From: a bacterium
GTDB lineage: Bacteria; Planctomycetota; Planctomycetia; Pirellulales; Pirellulaceae
Length of the DNA: 16,599 nucleotides
Assembly: GCA_030432015.1 (NCBI GenBank)
Contig: JAUIHJ010000071.1
Coordinates: 1-16,599 of the forward strand
Direction of reading: 5' to 3'
The notes below the pieces were generated by a model. The model did not search any database and had not been told where the DNA came from. It worked only from the letters and a program-made list of their open reading frames with translations. A program made the position numbers and the translations under genes. Shown in pieces: positions 7,204-13,820 of this stretch (within the stretch, counting starts at the first letter, position 1; each line of letters opens with the position of its first letter).

Positions 7204-8277
7204 CTACCCTGCAATGGACGCTGGCAACTCGGACGCTGGAGCTTTGGACGGTTGCACGAAGTGCTGAAACGCCTCCATCTCCGATTTTCCACCCACAATC
7301 AGCGGCGTCCGTTGATGGATTTCGGTGGGCTGAATTTCCATCACACGTTGCGTTCCAGCAGTCGCGAAACCTCCTGCCTGTTCGGCAATAAAGGCGACCG
7401 GGTTGGCTTCGTAAAGCAAGCGTAATTTTCCGTCGGGGTTCTTGTCGGTTGGCGGATAGAGGAAAACCCCGCCGCGCAGCAGCGTGCGGTGGAAGTCGGC
7501 GACCAGCGAGCCGATGTATCGAAGGGCATAACGACGACCCATGCCCCCGTTGCGCAGATGGCTCAAGTAGTCACGATAGACGTCGGGAAAGGTATCCCAG
7601 TACGCGTCGTTGGATGAATAGTAACACCCTTGTTCGGGCATACGAATGTTCTCGTGGCTGAGCACGTACGCGCCGAATGACGGGTCGAGTGTAAAGCCGT
7701 GCACGCCATGCCCGGTCGTGTAGACCATGATCGTCGAAGACCCATAAACGACGTAACCGGCCGCCAACTGTCTCACACCTGCCTGCAGGCAGGCACGCGT
7801 GGGGTCATCGGTGCACTTCATGCCTTCGGGAAGTTCCAGGATGGAGAAGATGGTCCCGACGCTGACATTGACATCAATGTTTGAGGAACCGTCCAGCGGG
7901 TCAAACACGACGACATACTTTCCTTTGCCATCGCGTCCGTCGAAGGTGATCGCTTCCTCGCTTTCCTCGGAGGCGATAATGGCGACATTTTCGCGTACGC
8001 CGAGGCAATGCACCAGCGCTTGATCGGCATACACGTCCAGCTTCTGCTGGACTTCGCCTTGCACATTAATCCCACCCGCCGAACCAATCACGTCCAGCAA
8101 CCCAGCTCGACGAACACGTGCTTCGGTCATCTTGGTCGCCAGCGTAATCCCGGATAGCAGCCAGGAGAAGCTGCCGGTGGCGTGGGGTGAGTGCTCACGC
8201 TGCTCACGCAAAATGTGCTGTTGCACCGTGACGATCATCGGATCCGCTTTGCTGTCTGCGAGCGTTGTTGTCTTCAT
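7204..8277 (-). CDS. fbp: Fructose-1,6-bisphosphatase class I
   Basis: This 357-residue enzyme hydrolyses fructose 1,6-bisphosphate to fructose 6-phosphate in gluconeogenesis and sugar-phosphate cycling. Visible motifs are SEESEE (103-108, metal ligands), the signature DPLDGSSNIDVNVSVGTIFS (126-145), GRRYALRYIGSLVADFHR (247-264) around the substrate phosphate site, and GGVFLYP (269-275) with the following LRLLYEANP. All are intact, and the protein is about 25 residues longer than the E. coli enzyme. ATG 8277 was chosen because AAAGGA (8284-8289) sits 6 bp upstream and because the extra residues of the longer open frame look unconserved. It converges with the ScpB-like gene, with only 17 bp between the stops, and is divergent from the DUF1559 gene across a long intergenic region. 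Confidence 0.96.
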   Translation of the reverse strand: MKTTTLADSKADPMIVTVQQHILREQREHSPHATGSFSWLLSGITLATKMTEARVRRAGLLDVIGSAGGINVQGEVQQKLDVYADQALVHCLGVRENVAIIASEESEEAITFDGRDGKGKYVVVFDPLDGSSNIDVNVSVGTIFSILELPEGMKCTDDPTRACLQAGVRQLAAGYVVYGSSTIMVYTTGHGVHGFTLDPSFGAYVLSHENIRMPEQGCYYSSNDAYWDTFPDVYRDYLSHLRNGGMGRRYALRYIGSLVADFHRTLLRGGVFLYPPTDKNPDGKLRLLYEANPVAFIAEQAGGFATAGTQRVMEIQPTEIHQRTPLIVGGKSEMEAFQHFVQPSKAPASELPASIAG

Positions 8278-8283
8278 GGTACG

Positions 8284-8289
8284 TCCTTT
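8284..8289 (-). promoter_or_regulatory. Ribosome binding site of fbp
   Basis: AAAGGA on the minus strand lies 6 bp before ATG 8277. It decides that start over an in-frame upstream start at 8382. Confidence 0.65.
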
Positions 8290-8733
8290 CATGAAATCAG
8301 CCGAGGGAGCGGAATGAGTTGCAAAGGCTATGCCAAGGATGGAGCTGGCTGCCGGCGCGGCGCAGCCCTCAATCCCGACCATCGCAAGATGGCAGCGTCA
8401 GGCCTTGAAGACGCCCGCGCTGCGATAAAACTCGCAACTGCCCGCCAGCGACCGCGCCGTTTTGGAACGTGCCGCGCGCGCCGATCATGTGCGACAGGGC
8501 GCGCTATTGTTGATCGCTCGGTTGCGGCCGCTCGCAAGCGACATGGGAAGTCGACCGGTCGGCGATGGCCGGCTGGTACGGTCGGCCGACGTAGATTCGT
8601 TGGACAGCACCAGATTCATCGCGATTCGCGGAAACGCACGCCGGCGGCGCTTGCTTGGTGTTCCAGGGCTTGTTTGGATTTCCTGGATGGTTTGATTGAG
8701 GACAACCAAGCTGCGTGCTTGTCCCCAGATCCG

Positions 8734-8767
8734 CGGCCCAACGCAACCGCGTTGACTCAGCGGGCCG
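8734..8767. repeat. Nested imperfect stem-loop
   Basis: CGGCC (8734-8738) pairs with GGCCG (8763-8767), enclosing a perfect 6-bp hairpin CAACGC/GCGTTG (8739-8744 and 8749-8754, 4-nt loop AACC). An 8-nt unpaired bulge lies on one side. Its right arm overlaps the next inverted repeat, so the two folds would be alternatives. No T-tract follows. Confidence 0.35.
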
Positions 8768-8797
8768 GCACCGACCCGCTAGCTTAAGCGCCGGCCC
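8762..8797. repeat. 8-bp GC-rich inverted repeat
   Basis: GGGCCGGC (8762-8769) is perfectly complementary to GCCGGCCC (8790-8797), separated by 20 nt that include the small palindrome GCTTAAGC. It would form a stable hairpin in RNA of either strand. It lacks a T-tract, so it is not a standard intrinsic terminator. Its role is unknown. Confidence 0.45.
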
Positions 8798-8892
8798 CGA
8801 CGATACTCCGATCGAAAACCGGTCTCCCGCGGTGACCGGATGTGCCAATTCCGAGTTGGACGCCAAAATCGGCGAGAAATAGGCGTCTCTTC

Positions 8893-8921
8893 TTGAGGAT
8901 TTCAGCACTTTTGGGTAAAAC
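8893..8921 (+). promoter_or_regulatory. Candidate sigma-70-type promoter for the DUF1559 gene
   Basis: TTGAGG (8893-8898) and TAAAAC (8916-8921) are spaced by 17 bp, each matching 4 of 6 consensus positions. They lie at the start of the AT-rich leader, about 100 bp before ATG 9022. It is a weak match in an organism group whose promoters are poorly defined. Confidence 0.28.
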
Positions 8922-9012
8922 TAGGTTTCCCGGGTGTGTAAATTCACGCATCGACTTATTAATTATTCCCGCGATTTTCTTGTCATTTTCCATTTCTACT
9001 TCTCCCATACAC

Positions 9013-9017
9013 GAGGA
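9013..9017 (+). promoter_or_regulatory. Ribosome binding site of the DUF1559 gene
   Basis: GAGGA lies 4 bp before ATG 9022. It supports this start over the in-frame upstream start at 8842, which would place 60 unrelated residues before the prepilin leader. Confidence 0.6.
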
Positions 9018-9021
9018 CGTC

Positions 9022-9996
9022 ATGAATCGATTGCCCAATAAAAGCCGGCCGGGATTTACCCTTGTTGAGCTACTTGTCGTCATTGCGATCATTGGGATTC
9101 TTGTCGCGCTGCTGCTACCCGCGGTGCAAGCCGCCAGAGAGGCCGCTCGCCGTATGTCGTGCTCGAACAACCTCAAGCAGATCGGGCTCGCCTTTCACAA
9201 CTATCACGACACCTACAAGATCTTCCCCCCCAGCTATATCGAGGGCAACGGCTGGCAAGAGACCAAGTGGGGCTGGGGCTGCTTCATTTTGCCCTTCATG
9301 GAGCAACAGCCGCTGTACGACACGTTGACCGACAATCGCAATGCGAGGGTCACCGTTCGGCCGGCCAACCAGGCGGAGCAGCAACTTCACCTCAGCGTTT
9401 ACCGTTGCCCTTCCGATGGCGGTTTGCCCAACAAAGCGCTCAACGGGCGCTTCAGCAATGGCGGTCCAAGTAACTACGTTGTCAGCGAGAGCGTCGCTGC
9501 CTACGACGCAGGCGCCAATCCCCCGCACACATCGCACAGCATGGCCGAGATCATCGACGGGACCTCCAGTACGATGTTGGTTGGCGAGCGTGATCACTTC
9601 CAAGGTTGTGGTGCCGTCTGGGTCGGGCGCACCTGTTGCAGCACGTCGTCAGTCGGGTTTCGCGTGGTTTACAAGCCGAATCTCGTTGGCTATCACGCCG
9701 CCTTGCAAGCCGCCAATGTCAAGCCGAATCCGGTGCATACCGACGGCCATTGGTGGGACGGAAATACCATCGGAGGATTCAATTACGATTGCACACGGTA
9801 TGGGTTGCAGAGCGAACATCCGGGAGGCGTGCAAGTAGTGTTTTGCGATGGTTCGGTTCATTTCATCTCCGAAACCATCGAAGCCGCCACGGGCGGGAAA
9901 TGCAGCAACCCAGTGCACCATTTCTATCCAAACAACAACACGGTCTGGACGAACCTTTTCAATCGACAAGATCAGAATCCGGTGCAAATCCCCTAG
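9022..9996 (+). CDS. DUF1559 protein with type IV prepilin-like N-terminus
   Basis: The protein has 324 residues. It opens with a short basic leader and a prepilin peptidase site, RPG/FTLVELL (cleavage after G11, conserved Glu at E16), then a hydrophobic helix (about 12-36) ending in the family's VQAAREAARRMSCSNNLKQIGLA. Further DUF1559 marks are FHNYHDTYKIFPP (58-70), YRCPSD (127-132), GTSSTMLVGER (180-190) and the C-terminal HPGGVQVVFCDGSVHFIS (266-283). It is probably anchored in or exported across the cytoplasmic membrane by pseudopilin machinery; function is unknown. Such proteins occur in tens to hundreds of copies in planctomycete genomes and are the main taxonomic clue here. It is cysteine-rich (nine Cys, including C205-C206). 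One of these, C275, sits in the DGSV motif where alanine is usual. A lipoprotein gene follows 82 bp downstream. Confidence 0.95.
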   Translation: MNRLPNKSRPGFTLVELLVVIAIIGILVALLLPAVQAAREAARRMSCSNNLKQIGLAFHNYHDTYKIFPPSYIEGNGWQETKWGWGCFILPFMEQQPLYDTLTDNRNARVTVRPANQAEQQLHLSVYRCPSDGGLPNKALNGRFSNGGPSNYVVSESVAAYDAGANPPHTSHSMAEIIDGTSSTMLVGERDHFQGCGAVWVGRTCCSTSSVGFRVVYKPNLVGYHAALQAANVKPNPVHTDGHWWDGNTIGGFNYDCTRYGLQSEHPGGVQVVFCDGSVHFISETIEAATGGKCSNPVHHFYPNNNTVWTNLFNRQDQNPVQIP

Positions 9997-10078
9997 TTGT
10001 TCCGTGCAGGCCGGCGAGACTCAAACACTCGCTTTTCAATCACGAAATCGAGTCAATTACTTTTCCAGGAGTGGCCTA

Positions 10079-10522
10079 ATGTGCCGTTGTGTTTGTGTTA
10101 TCACCACAGTCCTTGCGCTGATCTCTTCGGTCGGTTGCGGAGGCGCTTCATACGAGGGGCCGCCACGCGTGGCCGTAACCGGGACAGTGAATTTCAACGG
10201 CCAACCGCTAGCCGAAGGAAACATCTTCTTCGTCGGTGACGGGGAACTGCGGCAGGCCGACGGGGTCATTGCCAATGGCAAGTTTGAGATTCCCGAGGAC
10301 GTGGGGCCCAATGCCGGCTCGTACCAAGTCCGCATCCTGTCTTACCAATCCGCCGGTGGTGCCGGTGCGGATGCGGGCGATTCCGAAGTGGGTAGTGAGG
10401 AGACGGATGAACTCGTCGATGATACTCGGCAGATCATCCCCGCCATGTACAACCAGCAGACGTCGCTGACCGCGGAGGTTTCTGACGGCATGGAGCCGCT
10501 AGTCTTTGATTTGTCGCAATAG
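10079..10522 (+). CDS. Small lipoprotein with a carboxypeptidase regulatory-like (beta-sandwich) domain
   Basis: The protein has 147 residues. A short N-terminal hydrophobic signal (about 5-19) ends in SVGC, a lipobox-like site with C20 as the probable lipidated cysteine; the -3 position is Ser rather than Leu, so the lipobox is weak. The mature part starts with VAVTGTVNFNGQPLAEGNIFFV (about 31-52), the usual opening of small planctomycete beta-sandwich lipoproteins related to the carboxypeptidase regulatory domain. An acidic, Gly-rich insert (about 100-120) precedes PAMYNQQTSLTAEV, another family mark. AGGAG (10067-10071) is 7 bp upstream of ATG 10079 and fixes this start within a longer open frame. 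It follows the DUF1559 gene by 82 bp and is probably cotranscribed. It presumably sits in the cell envelope; no enzymatic role is implied. Confidence 0.82.
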   Translation: MCRCVCVITTVLALISSVGCGGASYEGPPRVAVTGTVNFNGQPLAEGNIFFVGDGELRQADGVIANGKFEIPEDVGPNAGSYQVRILSYQSAGGAGADAGDSEVGSEETDELVDDTRQIIPAMYNQQTSLTAEVSDGMEPLVFDLSQ

Positions 10523-10591
10523 GTCCAGCCGCGCCGGTTGGGCGCCAGGATTAGTTGGCCATGTTCTGCATGGCACGAAAAATGACCGGTT

Positions 10592-10635
10592 GCCAGCGAC
10601 GTCGCTTGACCCCTGGCGCCGCGTCATTTTTTTTT
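10592..10635 (+). terminator. Possible terminator: GC-rich inverted repeats followed by nine T
   Basis: After the lipoprotein stop lie GCCAG (10592-10596)/CTGGC (10613-10617) enclosing a perfect 10-bp palindrome GCGACGTCGC (10596-10605). A run of nine T (10627-10635) comes 9 nt later. The gap between stem and T-run is longer than usual, so this is only a candidate. It sits between convergent genes, where a terminator is expected. Confidence 0.35.
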
Positions 10636-10668
10636 GTCATTGGTGTCGCCCCCGGCGTTGCCGGATGG

Positions 10669-11688
10669 CTATGCTTGCGCCATGGCAGCGCAGGCGGCGC
10701 CGAGCAATGCGGTTTCCGGATTCGTGATTACGTGCAGCGGGATCTGGGCCATCATGGCGCTGAAGCGGCCCTTGCTGAAGAATGGCTTCAGAAAGCGAGG
10801 ATCACGCAACGCGGGCAGGATGCGAGGCGGGATCCCGCCTCCCAAAAAAATTCCGCCGCGCGACATTAACGACAGTGCCACGTTCCCGGCCTTGGCCCCG
10901 AGAATCTCCACGAACACATCGAGCGTCTGCTGACAAATTGGGAATTCAGCCGTGCGCGACATGATCACCGGTGTCGGGTCGTCTGCCCGCGTTAGCTCCA
11001 TCGCTAACGTAGCGGGTTCTACCGCCCGCCCGGTATCGCGGAGGAACTGGTAAATGCTGGGGATCCCCTGGCCAGAGACAACCCGTTCAAAACTCACATG
11101 ATCGTATGTCTGGTACAGGTAGTTCAGGAGATCTAGCTGCAACTGGTTGCAGGGGGCGAAATCGACGTGGCCCCCTTCCGAGGCGTGCGGCCGATACTGC
11201 GTTCCATCCCAGGTAAGATAGGCCTGCCCGAGTCCCGTTCCGGGAGCGATCACCGCGATCGGAGCGTGCGCGACCGGCCTCCCGCCGTGCAGCGTCTGCA
11301 CGTCTTCGGGAAGCAGTTGTGGCACCGCGTTTGCCGTCGCTTCCAGATCGTTCAGGAGTTGGACGCGATGCGAATCGAGTTGGAGGAGGTCGGCCAATGC
11401 CTGCCTGGTGACGGTCCACGCGAGGTTGGTAATCTTCGCTTCATGGTCGATCACCGGGCCGGCGACACCAAAGGCGGCCGATGTCACGTTGACGTCGTCC
11501 GTTGCCCGCGTCCTGTCACCAGCCGATTGAGCAATCGCGTCCGCCAGGAAGTGCGTGACGATTTCTTCGAGGCTTGCGTAGTCTCGACTCCGAAAGACGG
11601 CCTTCCTGGCCGATTCACGCGGGCCGCCATCTGCCGAAAACAGCGACAGGGCTGTCTTCGTGCCGCCAATATCGCCAGCCAAAAACAT
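10669..11688 (-). CDS. glk: Glucokinase
   Basis: This 339-residue enzyme of the bacterial Glk family phosphorylates glucose to glucose 6-phosphate with ATP. Visible motifs are LAGDIGGTKTALSLF (3-17, ATP phosphate loop), FGVAGPV (73-79), LLNDLEA (111-117) with the probable catalytic D114, APGTGLGQA (148-156), and HASEGGHVDFAP (168-179), which contacts the sugar. The C-terminal GGIFLGGGIPPRILP (278-292) is also typical. ATG 11688 was chosen because GGAGG (11694-11698) lies 5 bp upstream and the fold begins at residue 2; in-frame starts at 11706 and 11751 are less likely. It lies 96 bp after the sodium-pump beta subunit on the same strand with no clear terminator between, so it may be transcribed with it. 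A ROK-type kinase is less likely because the ROK cysteine motif is absent. Confidence 0.94.
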   Translation of the reverse strand: MFLAGDIGGTKTALSLFSADGGPRESARKAVFRSRDYASLEEIVTHFLADAIAQSAGDRTRATDDVNVTSAAFGVAGPVIDHEAKITNLAWTVTRQALADLLQLDSHRVQLLNDLEATANAVPQLLPEDVQTLHGGRPVAHAPIAVIAPGTGLGQAYLTWDGTQYRPHASEGGHVDFAPCNQLQLDLLNYLYQTYDHVSFERVVSGQGIPSIYQFLRDTGRAVEPATLAMELTRADDPTPVIMSRTAEFPICQQTLDVFVEILGAKAGNVALSLMSRGGIFLGGGIPPRILPALRDPRFLKPFFSKGRFSAMMAQIPLHVITNPETALLGAACAAMAQA

Positions 11689-11693
11689 TTCAA

Positions 11694-11698
11694 CCTCC
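11694..11698 (-). promoter_or_regulatory. Ribosome binding site of glk
   Basis: GGAGG on the minus strand, 5 bp before ATG 11688; it decides between three possible in-frame starts. Confidence 0.7.
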
Positions 11699-11784
11699 GT
11701 CCTCATTTCGACTACGTGCTGTTCGAGCGCCGCTGCATTCCGCAGACGCATCCGTTGATGGCTTGAAGCGCCAACCTGCGGCGA

Positions 11785-12933
11785 TCAATTCGTGAGTTGT
11801 GACCAGAGTACTCCCGCGGCAATTGCGGAGCCAATCACACCGGCGACGTTCGGCGCCATGGCATGCATGAGGAGAAAATTCTGCGGATCTTCCTGCTGCC
11901 CGACCACGTGAACAACGCGCGCCGAATCGGGTACGGCCGACACGCCTGCAGCTCCCACAAGGGGGTTGATCTTCTCCGTCAAGAACAGGTTCATCAGTTT
12001 GGCAAATAGCACTCCACAGGCGGTCGCGACGGCAAACGAAATCGCCCCCAGTCCAAAGATCAAGATCGACTTGGCCTGCAGGAAATGCTGCGCGTTGGTA
12101 CTTGCACCGACGCAGAAGCCCAGCAGGATGGTCACCACGTCGATCATCGCCGAGCGGGCCGTGAGGGCCAGGCGATCGGTGACCGTGCATTCCTTCATCA
12201 AATTTCCGAAGAAGAGCATGCCGATCAAGACAATGGCGCCCGGCGCCAACGTCGCACAAATCAAGAAGGCGGCGACCGGGAAAACGATTCGCTCTTGCCG
12301 TGAAACCTGACGCGAAGGTTGCATACGAATCCTGCGCTCGTCACGCGTTGTCAGCAGTCGCATGATCGGCGGCTGGATAACGGGCACCAGCGCCATGTAC
12401 GAGTAGGCCGCGATGGCGATGGCCCCGAGCAGTTCGGGAGCGAGACGCGAGGAGAGGAAGATCGCCGTCGGACCATCGGCGCCGCCGATGATGCCAATGG
12501 CGCCGGCTTCCTGTGGCGTGAATGCCAGCGTAAGGGCACCCAAATAGGTCAGGAACACACCGACCTGAGCTGCCGCTCCCAACAAGATCAGCTTGGGGTT
12601 GGAGAGCATCGTAGAAAAATCGGTCATCGCGCCGATGCCCAGAAAGATCAACGGTGGGTAAATGCCTTTCTCGACGCCGAAGTAGAGGTATCGCAACACC
12701 GTACCGTCGTCGTACACACTGAGAGACATGCCCGCGGCCGACGGAATGTTGCCCACGATCACACCGAAGCCGATTGGCACGAGCAGGAGTGGTTCGTAGT
12801 GTCTGGCAATCGCGAGATAAATGAAGCCGATTCCGATCGCAATCATGATCAGGTTGCCGGACTCCATCCCTGCCAAGGCCGTGGCCTCGTACAGTTGGCT
12901 GACTTTTGTCATCAAGTCATCAATTAGGCTCAT
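11785..12933 (-). CDS. mmdB: Sodium-translocating decarboxylase beta subunit (OadB/GcdB/MmdB)
   Basis: This 382-residue integral membrane subunit decarboxylates carboxybiotin and couples it to Na+ export. It has about ten hydrophobic segments and the family's conserved stretches: PSAAGMSL (64-71), YPPLIFLGIGAMTDFSTML (92-110), the ion-channel motif GIIGGADGPTAIFLSS (147-162) with D153 matching the essential aspartate (Asp203) of Klebsiella OadB, AYSYMALVPVIQPPIM (176-191), LGFCVGAST (271-279), INPLVGAAGVSAVPDSARV (322-340) and APNVAGVIGSAIAAG (360-374). All look intact. The start ATG 12933 follows AGGA. Its neighbours upstream on the same strand are a single-span subunit (50 bp), a biotin carrier and a carboxyltransferase, so the set is a complete pump. 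The mmd name depends on the carboxyltransferase substrate and could instead be a glutaconyl- or oxaloacetate-type pump. Confidence 0.94.
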   Translation of the reverse strand: MSLIDDLMTKVSQLYEATALAGMESGNLIMIAIGIGFIYLAIARHYEPLLLVPIGFGVIVGNIPSAAGMSLSVYDDGTVLRYLYFGVEKGIYPPLIFLGIGAMTDFSTMLSNPKLILLGAAAQVGVFLTYLGALTLAFTPQEAGAIGIIGGADGPTAIFLSSRLAPELLGAIAIAAYSYMALVPVIQPPIMRLLTTRDERRIRMQPSRQVSRQERIVFPVAAFLICATLAPGAIVLIGMLFFGNLMKECTVTDRLALTARSAMIDVVTILLGFCVGASTNAQHFLQAKSILIFGLGAISFAVATACGVLFAKLMNLFLTEKINPLVGAAGVSAVPDSARVVHVVGQQEDPQNFLLMHAMAPNVAGVIGSAIAAGVLWSQLTN

Positions 12934-12983
12934 CGAGCATCCTGTCGGTAGTTGCTACAAAGTGGTCGCTCTGGAGCGTTTCA

Positions 12984-13376
12984 TCAGTGATTCCGGTTCC
13001 TGAAGCGATGTGATTGGTGATGTTGCATCCGACCCTCGAGGGACCAGCCGAATTCCCCGGGCGTCAAACCGCGGATACTCACAATGCGATGCGGCGCGCC
13101 GAGCGTTACGGCGACGGCGGCGGCGATGACAACCAGGATTTCCTCGGGCAACGCTTCGTTTGCAGGCGCCGGCGGTGAAGGCAGAGATGGGGCCGAGGTT
13201 GGTCCGGTGACCCAGGCCAATAGGCGAGGCAATAGTCGAATGAACAATAACACGAGAGCGAGCGCGACAAAGACGACGAAGATACCCATCAGGGCCAGCG
13301 GGATGCCGTGCTCCTCCCACAACGGAGCCAGTGTGAATTCAACCAATGGCAACGAGTTTTCCTGAGCCCAAAGCAT
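12984..13376 (-). CDS. mmdD: Sodium-pump decarboxylase small membrane subunit (OadG/MmdD-like)
   Basis: The protein has 130 residues with one strong membrane helix (about 25-47, GIPLALMGIFVVFVALALVL), a Pro/Ala/Ser-rich linker (57-75) and a soluble end, PEEILVVIAAAVAVTLG (77-93), finishing with WSLEGRM (111-117). Single-span N-terminal helix, proline-rich linker and short cytoplasmic tail are the layout of OadG/MmdD, which hold the carboxyltransferase to the membrane beta subunit. The C-terminal part is longer than in Klebsiella OadG (about 80 residues) and ends in a His/Arg-rich tail. ATG 13376 lies 3 bp after the biotin carrier stop, with GGAG about 7 bp upstream inside that gene. Assignment rests on position and architecture, because this subunit is poorly conserved in sequence. 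Confidence 0.8.
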   Translation of the reverse strand: MLWAQENSLPLVEFTLAPLWEEHGIPLALMGIFVVFVALALVLLFIRLLPRLLAWVTGPTSAPSLPSPPAPANEALPEEILVVIAAAVAVTLGAPHRIVSIRGLTPGEFGWSLEGRMQHHQSHRFRNRNH

Positions 13377-13379
13377 TGG

Positions 13380-13820
13380 CTACTCCAATACGACCAAGAC
13401 GTGACCTTCTTGGACCGATTCGCCCACGGCAACATTGACGCGTTTCACTGCACCCGTGACCGGTGCCGTGATCTGATTGTCCATCTTCATCGCTTCCAGA
13501 ACGACCAACGGCTGACCCGGTTTGACAGGGTCTCCCGCTTTGACCAAGAGGGATTTGATCGAGCCCGCCATCGGACTGGTGACGGCTCCCGCGTCGAGCG
13601 GAAGTTGTGGTTTCGGCACCGCCGGTCCCATTGCTGGTTGCGGGGTGGCCTGTGCGCTGGCGGCCTGTGCGCTGGCGGCCTGTGCGCTGGCGGCCTGTGC
13701 GCTGGCAGTCGACGCCGAAGCCGCCGGTGCCATGGGAGCCTGATAGGGAAGGGCGTCGGTTAGATCTTCGACTGTTACCTCGTACGACTTGTTTTCGATC
13801 GTGATGCGTAGTTTCTTCAT
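13380..13820 (-). CDS. mmdC: Biotin carrier subunit of the decarboxylase (MmdC/GcdC-like)
   Basis: A 146-residue biotinyl protein carrying CO2 from the carboxyltransferase to the membrane beta subunit. It starts with MKKLRITIENKSYEVTVEDL, the usual opening of this family. An Ala/Pro/Gln-rich flexible linker (about 28-75) containing four ASAQA repeats follows, then a biotinyl domain from TSPMAGSIKSLLV (81-93) to the end with EAMKMDN (109-115), where K112 is the biotinylated lysine. ATG 13820 overlaps the carboxyltransferase stop (ATGA, 13817-13820), and no Shine-Dalgarno is visible, so translation is probably coupled. The linker repeats are exact at DNA level. No biotin carboxylase is encoded in this gene run, which supports decarboxylase rather than carboxylase use, although the carrier could in principle be served by PccA. 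Confidence 0.92.
   Translation of the reverse strand: MKKLRITIENKSYEVTVEDLTDALPYQAPMAPAASASTASAQAASAQAASAQAASAQATPQPAMGPAVPKPQLPLDAGAVTSPMAGSIKSLLVKAGDPVKPGQPLVVLEAMKMDNQITAPVTGAVKRVNVAVGESVQEGHVLVVLE
13647..13706. repeat. Four perfect tandem copies of a 15-bp unit
   Basis: GGCCTGTGCGCTGGC is repeated four times without mismatch at 13647-13661, 13662-13676, 13677-13691 and 13692-13706. It lies in the biotin carrier gene and encodes the ASAQA repeats of its flexible linker. The 15-bp length keeps frame, so copy number could vary between strains without breaking the gene. Confidence 0.95.

Larger units (their letters stand above)
8278..9021. other. Long intergenic region between fbp and the DUF1559 gene
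   Basis: This 744-bp stretch separates two divergent genes. Open frames cross it on both strands (for example 8191-8787 plus, 8504-8908 minus), but their translations are Arg/Ala/Pro-rich or low-complexity, show no family motif and lack good starts, so I call no gene. The part to about 8800 is GC-rich and holds several inverted repeats. The last 140 bp (8880-9020) are clearly more AT-rich and probably carry the promoter and leader of the DUF1559 gene. No tRNA-like or CRISPR-like structure was seen. Confidence 0.6.

Noticed and set aside
8191..8787. Plus-strand open frame of 198 codons overlapping fbp and the intergenic region
   Set aside because: It runs through the antisense of fbp, is rich in Arg and Ala, and has no recognisable motif or ribosome binding site.
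8504..8908. Minus-strand open frame of 134 codons in the intergenic region
   Set aside because: No family resemblance, composition typical of random GC-rich frames, and no good start context.
8842..9021. N-terminal extension of the DUF1559 protein from 8842
   Set aside because: A prepilin leader is short and basic; 60 extra residues would bury the G/F cleavage site, and GAGGA precedes ATG 9022.
9848..10078. Upstream extension of the lipoprotein frame into the DUF1559 gene
   Set aside because: It would overlap the DUF1559 gene and hide the signal peptide; AGGAG directly before ATG 10079 supports the shorter form.
12319..12927. 202-codon plus-strand open frame opposite mmdB
   Set aside because: Antisense shadow of a clearly conserved membrane protein; His/Arg/Asp-rich translation without motifs.
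13647..13706. Tandem repeats considered as a CRISPR array
   Set aside because: The 15-bp units are directly adjacent with no spacers and lie in frame in a coding sequence.
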